The notes: generated from the sequence alone by a model not told the origin. DNA of 64,000 nucleotides from Streptomyces sp. NRRL S-350 (GCF_000719705.1 NZ_JOHO01000006.1:156386-220385), one strand, 5' to 3'; shown: positions 1-8,861, counted from the first letter of the stretch. Translations and numbers: made by a program.

Positions 1-790
1 CCTGGGCGAGTTCGGCGAGCGCGGACGCGGCGGAGACGTGGACGACGTAGAGCGGGCTGCCGGCGACCTGGGCGAGCTTGATCGCCCGGTGGGTGGCCTC
101 GGCCTCCAGCAGTTCGCGGCGGACCTCGCCGTGGTGGCGGGGGGCGGTCTTCCCTGCGGCGAGCGCCTGTTCGACCAGCACGTCGATGGCGATGCCGTTC
201 TCGGCGTGCATCATGATCAGCCCGCCGTTGGCCGCGCCGCGCTGCATGGCGCGAAGGATGCGGCCGTCGTCGCTGTAGAAGACGCCGGGGTAGGCCATGA
301 AGAGCTTGAACGAGGTGGACTCGCCGGAGTCGACGAGCGTGTCCATCTCCTTGAGGACGCCGTCGTTGACGTCGGAGACGATGGTGTGGAAGGCGTAGTC
401 GATGGCGCAGTTGCCGTCGGCCTTGGCGTGCCAGGCGTCCAGGCCCTCGCGCAGCGAGCCGCCGACCGGCTGGACGGCGAAGTCGACGATGGTGGTGGTG
501 CCGCCCCAGGCGGCGGCCCTGGTGCCGGTCTCGAAGGTGTCGGAGGCCGCGGTGCCGCCGAACGGCAGCTCCATGTGGGTGTGGGCGTCGACGCCGCCCG
601 GGATGACGTAGTGGCCGGTGGCGTCGAGGACGGTGTCGGCGCTCCACGCCTCGGCGGCGGAGCTGCCGGTGGTGGCGAGGGCGGCGATGCGCTCGCCCTC
701 GATCAGGACGTCGGCGGGGAGTTCCTCGGTGGCCGTGATGACGAGGCCGCCGCGGACGATGGTGCGCCGGTGCGGGTCGGGGGTGGTCAT
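1..790 (-). CDS. hydA: Dihydropyrimidinase / D-hydantoinase (partial, C-terminus off the window)
   Basis: This is the first 263 residues of a cyclic-amidohydrolase that opens dihydropyrimidine or hydantoin rings; the gene runs off the left edge. Translation of the reverse strand from the ATG at 790 gives an N-terminal urease-type beta-sandwich strand followed by the metal-binding motif VDAHTHMELPFGGT (HxH), and later a TSFKLFMAY segment typical of this family, where the conserved Lys is the carbamylated metal bridge. A GAGGAG ribosome site sits inside the 11-base gap that separates it from the upstream nitrilase gene, so the two form an operon. The pair fits the second and third steps of reductive pyrimidine breakdown. 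Hydantoinase and dihydropyrimidinase cannot be told apart from sequence alone. Confidence 0.85.
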   Translation of the reverse strand, partial: MTTPDPHRRTIVRGGLVITATEELPADVLIEGERIAALATTGSSAAEAWSADTVLDATGHYVIPGGVDAHTHMELPFGGTAASDTFETGTRAAAWGGTTTIVDFAVQPVGGSLREGLDAWHAKADGNCAIDYAFHTIVSDVNDGVLKEMDTLVDSGESTSFKLFMAYPGVFYSDDGRILRAMQRGAANGGLIMMHAENGIAIDVLVEQALAAGKTAPRHHGEVRRELLEAEATHRAIKLAQVAGSPLYVVHVSAASALAELAQ

Positions 791-801
791 CTCGCTGCTC
801 C

Positions 802-1644
802 TCAGGCCTCGGCGAGGGGTCCGTAGGCGTCGGGCCGACGGTCGCGGTAGAACGCCCACTGCTGGCGGACCTGTTCGATCAGGCCGAGGTCGAGGTCCCG
901 GACGACGAGTTCCTCCTCCTTGTCGGAGGCGACGTCGCCGACGAACTGGCCGCGCGGGTCGACGAAGTAGGAGGTGCCGTAGAAGTCGTTGTCGCCGTAC
1001 TCCTCGGTGCCGACCCGGTTGATGGCGGCGACGAAGTACTCGTTGGCGACGGCGGCGGCGGGCTGTTCGAGCTGCCAGAGGTAGGCGGACAGACCGCGGC
1101 TGGTGGCGGAGGGGTTGTAGACGATCTGCGCGCCGGCCAGGCCCAGGGCTCGCCAGCCCTCGGGGAAGTGGCGGTCGTAGCAGATGTAGACGCCGACCTT
1201 GCCGACGGCGGTGTCGAACACGGGCCAGCCCAGGTTGCCGGGCTTGAAGTAGTACTTCTCCCAGAAGCCCCTGACCTGCGGGATGTGGTGCTTGCGGTAC
1301 TTGCCGAGGTAGCTGCCGTCGGCGTCGATCACGGCGGCGGTGTTGTAGTAGACGCCGGTCTGCTCCTCCTCGTAGACCGGGACGACCATGACCAGTCCGA
1401 GCTCGCGGGCGAGGTCCTGCATCCGGCGCACGGTCGGACCGTCGGGGACGGCCTCGGCCCAGCGGTAGTGCTCGGGTTCCTGGACCTGGCAGAAGTAGGG
1501 GGAGTTGAAGACCTCCTGGTAGCCGATGATCTTCGCACCCTGGGCGGCGGCCTCCCGGGCGTACCGCTCGTGGAGCGCGATCATGCTCTCCTGGTCGCCG
1601 GTCCAGCGGGTCTGGACGAGCGCGGCACGGACGATCTGCGACAT
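802..1644 (-). CDS. Beta-ureidopropionase-like carbon-nitrogen hydrolase (nitrilase superfamily)
   Basis: A 280-residue cytosolic hydrolase expected to release ammonia and CO2 from N-carbamoyl-beta-alanine or a related carbamoyl amino acid. The nitrilase catalytic triad is visible: Glu44 in GYQEVF, Lys118 in KYRKHHIPQ and Cys155 in ICYDRHFPEGWR. Length and the R-K-H-H-I-P context match the beta-ureidopropionase/N-carbamoylputrescine amidase branch rather than true nitrilases. It lies 11 bases upstream of the dihydropyrimidinase gene on the same strand, which supports the pyrimidine-degradation role. The product of the first gene would be the substrate of this enzyme. N-carbamoyl-D-amino-acid hydrolase or N-carbamoylputrescine amidase remain possible. 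Confidence 0.85.
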   Translation of the reverse strand: MSQIVRAALVQTRWTGDQESMIALHERYAREAAAQGAKIIGYQEVFNSPYFCQVQEPEHYRWAEAVPDGPTVRRMQDLARELGLVMVVPVYEEEQTGVYYNTAAVIDADGSYLGKYRKHHIPQVRGFWEKYYFKPGNLGWPVFDTAVGKVGVYICYDRHFPEGWRALGLAGAQIVYNPSATSRGLSAYLWQLEQPAAAVANEYFVAAINRVGTEEYGDNDFYGTSYFVDPRGQFVGDVASDKEEELVVRDLDLGLIEQVRQQWAFYRDRRPDAYGPLAEA

Positions 1645-2058
1645 GGGTACCTCCGCAACTCCGCGGCCCGGCCGTGCGGTCGGGCCCGCGGTATGAGGGT
1701 TGACGGGGCGGGTCTGACCCGCGGATCCGCTCGGGGATCCGCATGGGTCTACGTGCGTAGAAAGCGATCTCTAGACCGTAGGCCGGGCCTCGGTGGCCTG
1801 ACAATACGTCGGCGGAAACACGTCTGGGGCGATCTTGTCGTGCGGACACGCGGGAGGTCCCGGGTGGGATGAAAGGCACATCTACCCCGTGAGTGCCCTC
1901 CTTACTCATTCGAGTGAACCGAGGCGTTCCGGGTGCGGGGCCGGTCATCGCCGGGTAGGACGCGCCCGAAGATCACTGCCGGTCTCAGCCCGCAGTGTTT
2001 CCAGACGAGTTCGGTGGGCCGGCCACGGGGACCGGAGCGGCCGCACGGGGGGTGACGG
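1645..2058. other. Divergent intergenic region, 414 bases
   Basis: No gene was found here. The region separates the minus-strand pyrimidine operon from the plus-strand patatin gene and must hold both promoters. The only clear structure is the ACTC/GAGT inverted repeat listed separately. A clear -10/-35 pair could not be assigned to either side. Confidence 0.6.
1902..1917. promoter_or_regulatory. ACTC-N4-GAGT inverted repeat, possible operator
   Basis: The sequence TTACTC ATTC GAGTGA forms an inverted repeat (ACTC at 1904-1907, GAGT at 1912-1915, one outer mismatch) about 140 bases upstream of the patatin gene. A closely related, fully symmetric copy lies at 25121-25140, about 150 bases upstream of the fumarase gene. 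The shared core ACTC-NTTC-GAGT suggests a binding site for one regulator. I do not recognise the regulator. Confidence 0.4.
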
Positions 2059-5000
2059 ATGACGGCGGTGACGAAGGACGCGGCGGGTACGGCGCATCCG
2101 GCGGCAGGCGGGGGCCCGGCGGAGCGGCCGCCCGCCCCTCCCGCCCTGCCCGCCTGGGCAGGGCTGCTGCTCGCGCTCGGTGCGCTGCTGCCGGTCACCG
2201 TCGGCGCGCTGCTGTTCCAGCGTCGGGCGCCCGACGTGCGGGACGTCGCCCTCCAGCTGGCCGGCTCCCGCGCCGCCGCCGAGGCGGTGGTGGGCGGGCG
2301 GGCCTCGGACTACCTGGCCGCGCTGCGGGCGGACGTCTGGCTGACCGGGGGCTACGCGCTGACGCTGGTGGCCGCCGCGCTGCTCGGCGGGTACCTGCTC
2401 GGGCGGTCGCGCCCCCGACCCCTGGCGCTCGTGCTCGGCGGCGCGGGACTGCTCGCCGCCTGCTGCGACCTCACCGAGGACGCACTGCTGCGCGCCGGAC
2501 TCGACGGCTTCGGCGCCCACGGCTCCACGGGCCCCACCAGTCCCGCCGGCTCCAGCGGCGGCGCCTCGGACGCTCCCTTCGCCGCCGCCACCGCGTTCGC
2601 CACGGTCAAGTGGCTGCTGCTCCTGCCCGCCGGGTCGGTCGCGCTGGGCGTCCTGGTCGTCACCGCCGCCCGGGCGGCACGCGGGCTCCGGCCGTCGCGG
2701 GCCGGCACATCCGGCTCCCCCGCGGCCAGCGGCTCCTCCGATCCACCGGAGCTGATCCCACCGTGGCCGACCACCTCGCGACACGGGACGCCGACAGCCG
2801 GAGCCGGCCGGTCGCCGCGCCCGCACCCGCCGGGTGCCGCGCCCGCGCCCGAGCGGCACGCCCACTGGCGCGACGCCTCCCGGGTGCCTCCCGGCCGCGA
2901 GCCCGGCGGGCTCGGGTTCTGTGCCTCGGGCGGCGGGATCCGCTCGGCCTGCGTCACACTCGGCGCACTCCAGGCTCTGCGGCCCTGGCTGAAGCGGGCC
3001 CGCTACCTGGTCTCCGTCTCCGGCGGCGGCTACACGGTCGGCGCGCTGCAGCTCGCGCTCAGCGACTCCGCACCCGACAGCCCGGTGCGCGCCGTCTCGG
3101 GCCTCACCGCCGACACCGTGATGGAGCCCGGCTCCCCCGAGGAGGACCACCTCCGCCGGCACGGGAAGTACATCGCCGACGGCGCCCACGAGTGGCTGGT
3201 CGCCCTCGGGACACTGCTGCGGGGCGTGCTGTCGGCCCTCACCCTGCTGCTGGCCGCCGTCCTGGTGCTCGGCCTCGGGCTCAGCCGCTTCTACCACGTC
3301 GTCCCGCTCACGGACCTGGGCCACCTGGCGGCCGTCGGCCTGCGCCGGATCGGTGCCCCGCCGGGGCCGTTGGCGCTCCGCCGACCCGCGGTCGCCGCGC
3401 TCGGCACACTGCTGGCGGCAGCCGCCGGGTGCTGGCTGCTGTGGCTGCTGGCCTTCCCCCCGCTCGGCTGGCACGCCCTGCTGCCGCGACTGCTCCGCCG
3501 CCTCTACTTCGCCGCGCTCGGGCTGGCCGGCCTGCTGGCCGTCGGGGTGCTCGCCGTCCCGGGGCTGGCCTGGGGGGCGGTGCGGCTCCAGCAGGCGCTG
3601 TCGGCCGGCCCCCGGCTGACGGGCGCCGGGCTCAGCCTGACCGTCGTGCTCAGCTACCTGGCGCTGCTGCCCGGCATACTGTGGCGCGACCGCCGGGCGA
3701 TCGGCCGGGGCGCGGCCGCGATCGGCGGTGCGCTGCGCCGCACCGGTCGGCCGGGCGGCAGCCTCCTCGCCGACCTCCCCCGGTACGCGGTGGTGTGGGC
3801 GGCCGTGCTGGCGCTGACGGCGGGTGCGCTGCTGGCCCTCGGCTGGGCCGTCGCCACCGGGTACGCCTGGCCGACGGCCGTCCAGGTGCTGCTGCCGCTG
3901 GTGCTCGGCGCGGTCGGGCTCAACCTCGACCAGACCTGGATGAGCCTGCACCCGTTCTACCGCCTGCGGCTGGCCTCGGCGTTCGCGGTCCGCCGGGTCA
4001 CCGAGGGCGGTCGGTCGGCGGCCCGCCCGTACCGGTTCTTCCAGGAGCAGACCTGGCTGAGCCACTACGGCGCCCGGCACCCCGACTTCCCGCAGGTGAT
4101 CTTCTCCGCGGCGGCCAACCTGTCCGGCAACTCCCGTACGCCACCGGGCCGCCGGGCGGTCTCCTTCTCGCTCTCGCACGACTACGTGGGCGGCCCGGAC
4201 GTCGGCTACGCGCGCACCGACGTGCTGGAGCGGCGCACCCGGCGGCACATCGCCCGGGACCTCACCGTCCAGTCCGCGATGGCCGTCTCCGGGGCCGCGT
4301 TCTCCTCCGCCATGGGGCGTGAATCCCGCGTCTACCAGGGGCTGTTCGCGGTCACCAACGCACGCCTCGGCACGTGGCTGCCCAACCCGGCGGTGCTCGG
4401 CCCGGACTGGTCCGGCACCCACGACTGGCGCCGCCCCGGGCAGCCCGCAGTCCGTCGGCTCCCGTACCAGCTGCGGGAACTGACCGGCCGCTTCCCGGCC
4501 GACGACCGGTTCCTGCTCACCACCGACGGCGGCCACTACGAGCGGCTCGGGCTGGTCGAGCTGCTGCGGCACCGGGTGCGCACGGCGGTCTGCATCGACG
4601 CCAGCAGCGACGTCGACCACCCCGCGGCCCTGGCCGCCGCGATCACCCTGGCCCGCGAGGAGCTGGGCGTCGAGATCGGGCTGCACCAGCCGGAACTGCT
4701 GCTCCGCGGCAGCGCCGCTGCGCAGGGGCCCTGCGCAGCGGACGACGGCTGCGGCGGCCGACCACCGTTGCAGGGGCTCGCGGCGCAGCTGTCCGCCCGG
4801 CTCTCGGCCCGAGCGGTGATCACCGGCGACATCCGCTACCCGGACGTGACCGACGGGCCCGAGTCCGACCGGCGCGGCCGGCTGATCGTCCTCCGCGCGG
4901 CGCTCACCCCCGACCTGCCCTACGAGCTGCACGCCTACGCGATGGAGAACCGGGCCTTCCCGAACGACGGCACCAGCGACCAGTGGTTCGACCACCGGCA

Positions 5001-5274
5001 GTTCGACGCCTACCAGTCCCTCGGCCGCTACCTGGGCGAGCAGGCCGGGCCACTGATCGAGGAGGCCCTGGCCACTGCCGCTACGGCCGCGGAAGGCTCC
5101 TCGGTCGGGGAAGGCACCGCGGCCGCGGAAGGCACCGCGCCCCCGGAAGGCACCGCGGCCGCGGGCGCCGCCGCACCGGTGCCCCCGCCGCTGCCGGCGC
5201 AGCCGCCCGGCGGTACCGCCTCGGGGCCGTCCGCCGCCGCTCCCCCGGCTCCGCGCCGTCAGGCCGACGGGTAG
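2059..5274 (+). CDS. Patatin-like phospholipase with a membrane-spanning insertion
   Basis: A 1071-residue protein, much longer than soluble patatins. Four hydrophobic segments occupy roughly residues 30-205. The patatin oxyanion/glycine motif ASGGGIRS is near residue 289 and the nucleophile elbow reads SVSGGGY (Ser321; Ser replaces the first Gly of GxSxG). The catalytic Asp is Asp823 in TTDGGHYERLG. About 500 residues lie between Ser and Asp, and roughly residues 385-620 of that are five or six further membrane segments, so the lipase fold is split by a membrane domain. The last 60 residues are a repetitive Ala/Pro/Gly tail containing EGTAA-type repeats. The ATG at 2059 follows a GGGGGGTGA ribosome site. 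An acyl-hydrolase acting on membrane lipid is the likely role; the natural substrate is unknown. It appears monocistronic. Confidence 0.75.
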   Translation: MTAVTKDAAGTAHPAAGGGPAERPPAPPALPAWAGLLLALGALLPVTVGALLFQRRAPDVRDVALQLAGSRAAAEAVVGGRASDYLAALRADVWLTGGYALTLVAAALLGGYLLGRSRPRPLALVLGGAGLLAACCDLTEDALLRAGLDGFGAHGSTGPTSPAGSSGGASDAPFAAATAFATVKWLLLLPAGSVALGVLVVTAARAARGLRPSRAGTSGSPAASGSSDPPELIPPWPTTSRHGTPTAGAGRSPRPHPPGAAPAPERHAHWRDASRVPPGREPGGLGFCASGGGIRSACVTLGALQALRPWLKRARYLVSVSGGGYTVGALQLALSDSAPDSPVRAVSGLTADTVMEPGSPEEDHLRRHGKYIADGAHEWLVALGTLLRGVLSALTLLLAAVLVLGLGLSRFYHVVPLTDLGHLAAVGLRRIGAPPGPLALRRPAVAALGTLLAAAAGCWLLWLLAFPPLGWHALLPRLLRRLYFAALGLAGLLAVGVLAVPGLAWGAVRLQQALSAGPRLTGAGLSLTVVLSYLALLPGILWRDRRAIGRGAAAIGGALRRTGRPGGSLLADLPRYAVVWAAVLALTAGALLALGWAVATGYAWPTAVQVLLPLVLGAVGLNLDQTWMSLHPFYRLRLASAFAVRRVTEGGRSAARPYRFFQEQTWLSHYGARHPDFPQVIFSAAANLSGNSRTPPGRRAVSFSLSHDYVGGPDVGYARTDVLERRTRRHIARDLTVQSAMAVSGAAFSSAMGRESRVYQGLFAVTNARLGTWLPNPAVLGPDWSGTHDWRRPGQPAVRRLPYQLRELTGRFPADDRFLLTTDGGHYERLGLVELLRHRVRTAVCIDASSDVDHPAALAAAITLAREELGVEIGLHQPELLLRGSAAAQGPCAADDGCGGRPPLQGLAAQLSARLSARAVITGDIRYPDVTDGPESDRRGRLIVLRAALTPDLPYELHAYAMENRAFPNDGTSDQWFDHRQFDAYQSLGRYLGEQAGPLIEEALATAATAAEGSSVGEGTAAAEGTAPPEGTAAAGAAAPVPPPLPAQPPGGTASGPSAAAPPAPRRQADG

Positions 5275-5386
5275 CCGGCCGGTCGTTCGCGGTGTCGCCG
5301 ACGGGCGCCCCCGCACCGGGTACGGACCTCGACTGGCCGCCGGCCCGGCTTGACTTCGTCCGGTTCGCTCGGGAAGGATCCGGCGC
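5275..5386 (+). promoter_or_regulatory. Region before the cysteine leader peptide
   Basis: This 112-base stretch must hold the promoter for the leader-peptide/cysteine dioxygenase operon. A GGGAAGGA ribosome site ends eight bases before the leader ATG. I could not assign -35 and -10 boxes with confidence. Confidence 0.4.
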
Positions 5387-5464
5387 ATGGAATCCGGCGC
5401 CACTCTGGTCTGCCGCCTGCACGTCGATCTGCGACGCCAGGCGAGTTCCATCTGTGCCTGTTGA
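5387..5464 (+). CDS. Cysteine-rich leader peptide (putative translational attenuator)
   Basis: A 25-residue ORF reading MESGATLVCRLHVDLRR followed by QASSICAC and a stop. The CRLHVDLRR core and the Cys-containing end match the actinobacterial putative-leader-peptide family (RxHVDL type) that precedes sulfur genes. Two rare TGT cysteine codons fall at codons 23 and 25, just before TGA. Ribosome stalling at these codons when charged cysteine is low could change folding of the roughly 200-base region that follows, and so control the cysteine dioxygenase gene at 5665. The ribosome site GGGAAGGA is strong and well spaced. The peptide and its context are seen in the sequence; the stalling mechanism is inferred from known cysteine-responsive leaders in actinobacteria. 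Confidence 0.75.
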   Translation: MESGATLVCRLHVDLRRQASSICAC

Positions 5465-5664
5465 CCTTGCACTCCCCCGCCGCTCCCGCCCTGTGAATCC
5501 TGCCAGGGCCCGCGCCGCGCACCCGCACCCGCAGTTCTGACCTCCCGCCCCCGCACCGGCGCATCCGTGCGCGCCGGGCCGTTCCGTCGGCCGAGCGCCC
5601 GCTCACCGCCACCGGAGCCGGGGCCCACCCTGCCGACGTTCCCGCCGCACCCGAGGACGCCTTG
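5465..5664 (+). promoter_or_regulatory. Leader-to-gene spacer of the cysteine operon
   Basis: About 200 bases of untranslated RNA lie between the leader stop and cysteine dioxygenase. A short hairpin CCCTG/CAGGG (about 5489-5508) is visible beside the leader stop. No strong terminator with a T-run is apparent, so any attenuation may act by another route such as Rho or ribosome-site occlusion. Confidence 0.35.
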
Positions 5665-6390
5665 ATGAGTCTGAACACGAGCCTGGACCTCGCCTCCGAG
5701 GCCCCGACGCCCGACTCGACCGCCCACACCACCCAGGCCGACCCCACCTGCCCCGCCGACCCCACCGCCCGGACCACGGAAGTCGCCCGGGCCGCCCCGA
5801 CCACCATCGGGGCAGCGGAGGCGGCAGAGACGGCCGGGACTACCGAGGCCGAACGGGCGGCCGAGGCAGAACAGGCGGCCGAGGCAGAACAGGCGGCCGA
5901 GGCCGCGGGGAAAGCCCGCACCCGGGAAGCCCACGCCCCGCTCACGCCCAGCGCCCTGCGGACCGTGGTCCGCGAGCTGGCCGAGCGGCCCGAACGGTGG
6001 ATCCACCTCGTCCGCCTGTCCACCGACGAGCGCTGGTACCGGCGCCTGGTGGCCGAGGACGACCACGAGGTGTGGCTGATCAGCTGGCTGCCCGGCCAGT
6101 CCACCGGCTTCCACGACCACGGCGGCTCCCGCGGCGCCTTCGCCGTGGCGCTCGGGGAGCTGGAGGAGCTGTCCCTCGGCGGTCCCGACCAAGGCCTGCT
6201 GATCCGTCGGATCCAGGCCGGCACCGCCCGCGCCTTCGGCCCCGAGTACGTGCACGATGTGCGGAACACCGGGTCCGGCCCCGCCGTCACCCTGCACGCC
6301 TACTCGCCGCCGCTGGACTCGATGGCGCACTACGACCTGCGGGCCGGAGGGCTCGTCCCCACCTCGGAGGAAGGACCGGAGCAATGGTGA
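5665..6390 (+). CDS. Cysteine dioxygenase family protein
   Basis: A 241-residue cupin-fold iron enzyme expected to oxidise cysteine to cysteine sulfinate. The motif GFHDHGGSRGAFAV holds the first two iron ligands (His150, His152). His197 in VHDVRN is the likely third, and TLHAYSPPL is the conserved end of the domain. The first 80 residues are an Ala/Thr/Glu-rich extension with an 18-bp repeat (5845-5898, encoding EAEQAA units) not found in typical family members. ATG at 5665 is preferred over the overlapping TTG at 5662 because GAGGA lies seven bases before it. It overlaps the rhodanese gene by seven bases and sits behind a cysteine-rich leader peptide, so the operon is likely induced or repressed by cysteine supply. 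Confidence 0.87.
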   Translation: MSLNTSLDLASEAPTPDSTAHTTQADPTCPADPTARTTEVARAAPTTIGAAEAAETAGTTEAERAAEAEQAAEAEQAAEAAGKARTREAHAPLTPSALRTVVRELAERPERWIHLVRLSTDERWYRRLVAEDDHEVWLISWLPGQSTGFHDHGGSRGAFAVALGELEELSLGGPDQGLLIRRIQAGTARAFGPEYVHDVRNTGSGPAVTLHAYSPPLDSMAHYDLRAGGLVPTSEEGPEQW

Positions 6391-6770
6391 CCACGATCGA
6401 CGACCTGGTGGAGCGGGCCCGCGAGGGCGTCCACCGCCCACGTGCTCGGGAGGCGTACCAGGCCCAGCTGGACGGAGCGCTGCTGGTGGACATCCGCCCG
6501 GCGGCGCAGCGGGCCGCCGAGGGCGAGATCCCCGGCGCGCTGGTCATCGAGCGCAACGTGCTGGAGTGGCGGCTCGACCCTACGGGCAGTCACCGGATCC
6601 CCGAGGCCTCGGGCTACGACGTCGAGGTGGTCGTGGTCTGCTCCGAGGGCTACGCCTCCAGCCTGGCGGCCGCCTCGCTCCGGGAGCTGGGCCTGCACCG
6701 GGCGACCGACCTGGACGGCGGCTTCGTCGGCTGGGCGGCCGCCGGGCTGCCGACCCGTCAGGGCGGCTGA
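6384..6770 (+). CDS. Rhodanese-like sulfurtransferase
   Basis: A 128-residue single-domain rhodanese. The active-site loop VVCSEGYASS contains the sulfur-carrying Cys86, and the family landmark LLVDIRPxxQRxxEGEIPGAL is near residues 33-53. The ATG at 6384 lies within the end of the cysteine dioxygenase gene (7-base overlap) behind a GGAGGAAGGA ribosome site, so the two are translationally coupled. In this pairing it probably handles sulfane sulfur or sulfite produced downstream of cysteine sulfinate. The acceptor is unknown. Confidence 0.88.
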   Translation: MVTTIDDLVERAREGVHRPRAREAYQAQLDGALLVDIRPAAQRAAEGEIPGALVIERNVLEWRLDPTGSHRIPEASGYDVEVVVVCSEGYASSLAAASLRELGLHRATDLDGGFVGWAAAGLPTRQGG

Positions 6771-6846
6771 GGCAGGGGCCGCGCAGCAGGCGCAGGCCGG
6801 GCGCACTCCCGCGGCGGGCGGGCCCCCGGCACGCGCCGAGCGGTAA

Positions 6847-6943
6847 ATCAGAGACAGGAGATGATGCAGGTCATAGTCTGATCAGAGTTTCCGCAGGTCC
6901 GAACCTGGGCAGCCAGGCGGGCGGAAGAACGCCCGGGCGGCTG
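6847..6943 (+). promoter_or_regulatory. Structured leader before the osmoprotectant operon
   Basis: Three possible hairpins lie in the 287-base gap between rhodanese and the transporter: ATCAGA/TCTGAT (6847-6882, including the perfect palindrome TCTGATCAGA), AGGT-CCGA-ACCT (6895-6906), and a two-part stem CAGCC/GGCTG with inner GGGCG/CGCCC (6910-6943). The first could end the upstream operon. The last could regulate the transporter. I do not recognise a known riboswitch class. Confidence 0.35.
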
Positions 6944-7057
6944 GTACGACAGGCGCCACCACAACCCGCACCAGCGCTTGCCCCGAACCGCCATCAACCG
7001 AACGACCGACCGACACAGGCGCCGCCTCCGCGGGGCGCCCTGACGAGGAAACACCCC

Positions 7058-8203
7058 GTGATCAGATTCGAGGGCGCCGGAAAGCGCCACCCCGACGGGA
7101 CCGTCGCCGTCGAGGGCCTGGACCTTGAGGTCCCGACCGGCCGGATAACCGTCCTGGTCGGACCGTCCGGCTGCGGCAAGACCACCCTGCTGCGCATGGT
7201 CAACCGGATGGTCGAGCCCACCTCGGGCCGGGTGCTGCTGGACGGCGCCGACGTCGCGAAGCTGGAGCCCGCCAAGCTCCGGCGCGGCATCGGCTACGTG
7301 ATCCAGCAGGCCGGACTCTTTCCGCACCGCAAGGTGATCGACAACATCGCCACCGTCCCCTACCTGCTCGGCTGGGACCGCAAGAAGGCCCGCGCCCGGG
7401 CCGCCGAACTGCTCGAACTGGTCGGCCTCGCGCCCGAGACCGCCAAGCGGTACCCGTTCCAGCTGTCCGGCGGCCAGCAGCAGCGGGTCGGCGTGGCGCG
7501 CGCGCTGGCCGCCGATCCACCGGTGTTGCTGATGGACGAGCCGTTCAGCGCCGTCGACCCGGTGGTGCGCGCGGGACTCCAGGAGGAGCTGCTGCGGCTG
7601 CAGTCCGAGCTGCACAAGACAGTGCTGTTCGTCACCCATGACATCGAGGAGGCCGTCCGGCTCGGCGACCAGGTGGTGGTGCTGCGCGAGCACGGCCGGG
7701 TCGCCCAGCTGGCCGACCCGCACACCCTGCTCACCACCCCCGCCGACGACGGCGTGGCCGCCTTCCTCGGCCGCGACCGGGGACTGCGCGGCCTCGGCCT
7801 GCGTCCCGCCCGCGCCGTGGCACTTCGCCCGGTGAGCGACGGACTCACGTACGGCGGGTGGGAGTTGGCGCTGGACGACGAGCGCCGCCCGATCGGCTGG
7901 ATCGACCGCGACGCGGTCTCCGCCGAGCTGCACCCGGCCACCGGCTTCCGGCCCGACGTCGACACCCTGCGCACCGCGTTGGACGCCGCCGTCCTCTCCG
8001 CCTCCGGGGTCGCGGTCGCGCTGGACGCCGACGGCCGCGCCACCGGCACGGCGAGCCGCGAGGCCGTCCTGGCGGCGCTCCGGCCCGAGGCCGGCGGTCG
8101 CGCGAGCGCCGCCGCCGGAACCGGCCAGGTCGGCGCCGACACGGACGGGGCGGACGACGCGGGCAGAGCAGTCGGGGCGGACGGAGCCGACGGTGGACGA
8201 TGA
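7058..8203 (+). CDS. Osmoprotectant / quaternary-amine ABC transporter, ATP-binding subunit
   Basis: A 381-residue ATPase of the ProV/OpuCA type that energises uptake of glycine betaine, choline or related solutes. Walker A is GPSGCGKTT (residues 35-43), the signature is [15 protein letters not shown] and Walker B is VLLMDEPF. After the ATPase core (about residue 245) comes a degenerate CBS-like segment and then an Ala/Gly/Asp-rich tail. The GTG start at 7058 has GAGGAA seven bases upstream. It overlaps the first permease gene by 11 bases and begins a four-gene operon (ATPase, two permeases, binding lipoprotein). The family is usually osmotically regulated; the gap upstream has hairpins but no recognised switch. 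Confidence 0.9.
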   Translation: MIRFEGAGKRHPDGTVAVEGLDLEVPTGRITVLVGPSGCGKTTLLRMVNRMVEPTSGRVLLDGADVAKLEPAKLRRGIGYVIQQAGLFPHRKVIDNIATVPYLLGWDRKKARARAAELLELVGLAPETAKRYPFQLSGGQQQRVGVARALAADPPVLLMDEPFSAVDPVVRAGLQEELLRLQSELHKTVLFVTHDIEEAVRLGDQVVVLREHGRVAQLADPHTLLTTPADDGVAAFLGRDRGLRGLGLRPARAVALRPVSDGLTYGGWELALDDERRPIGWIDRDAVSAELHPATGFRPDVDTLRTALDAAVLSASGVAVALDADGRATGTASREAVLAALRPEAGGRASAAAGTGQVGADTDGADDAGRAVGADGADGGR

Positions 8204-8861
8204 ACCGATCGTCCGCTGGTACTGGATCGGCGACCACCTCGGCTACCTCGGCCACCTGCTCGCCGACCACGCCGTGATCGCCCTCGTCCCCGTGCTCATC
8301 GGACTGCTGCTGGCCATCCCGCTCGGTCTGGCCTGCACCCGCTTCCCCCGGCTCTACCAGCCGCTGTCCGCCGTCTTCAACATCGTCTACGCGCTGCCCT
8401 CGCTGGCCGTGTTCGTCGTGCTCATCCCCTACACCGGGCTCGCCACCCAGGCGACGGTGATGATCCCGCTCACCTTCTACGCCCTCGCCGTCCTGCTGCC
8501 GACCACCGTGGACGGGCTGCGCGCCGTCCCGGACGCCGTCCGGCAGGCCGCCACCGCGATGGGGTACGGGCCGTGGCACCGGCTGACGTCGGTCGAACTG
8601 CCCGCTGCCGTCCCGTACCTGATCGCCGGCCTCCGGGTCGCCGCGGTGTCCAGCATCTCGCTGGCCAGCGTCGGCGCGCTGGTCGGCCGCGGCGGGCTCG
8701 GCTACCTGTTCATCGACGGTTTCCAGCGGACCTTCCCGACGCCGATCCTGGCCGGCATCGTGCTGATCGCCGTCCTGGCGCTGGCCGTCGACCTGGTGCT
8801 GGTGGGCGCCCGGCGGCTGCTGGCGCCCTGGGCCGTCCGGGAGAAGGGGGCGGGTTCGTGA
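8193..8861 (+). CDS. Osmoprotectant ABC transporter permease 1
   Basis: A 222-residue inner-membrane permease with about five or six transmembrane helices. The cytoplasmic coupling loop reads [21 protein letters not shown], matching the EAA-type loop of the ProW/OpuCB family. The GTG start at 8193 lies inside the ATPase gene and its stop overlaps the next permease start as GTGA. It should pair with the second permease as a heterodimeric channel for quaternary amines. Confidence 0.88.
   Translation: MDDEPIVRWYWIGDHLGYLGHLLADHAVIALVPVLIGLLLAIPLGLACTRFPRLYQPLSAVFNIVYALPSLAVFVVLIPYTGLATQATVMIPLTFYALAVLLPTTVDGLRAVPDAVRQAATAMGYGPWHRLTSVELPAAVPYLIAGLRVAAVSSISLASVGALVGRGGLGYLFIDGFQRTFPTPILAGIVLIAVLALAVDLVLVGARRLLAPWAVREKGAGS

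Noticed and set aside
1766..1781. CTCTAGACC resembling half of a DasR site upstream of the pyrimidine operon
   Set aside because: Only the CTAGACC half fits; the other half does not match the consensus.
1945..6441. 1498-codon open frame on the minus strand
   Set aside because: It is antisense to the patatin and cysteine dioxygenase genes, has low-complexity Gly/Arg/Ala content and no motif; such long shadows are expected at this GC level.
6861..6881. Mini-ORF of six codons (MMQVIV) before the osmoprotectant operon
   Set aside because: The AGGAG abuts the ATG with no spacing and the peptide has no stalling-type content.
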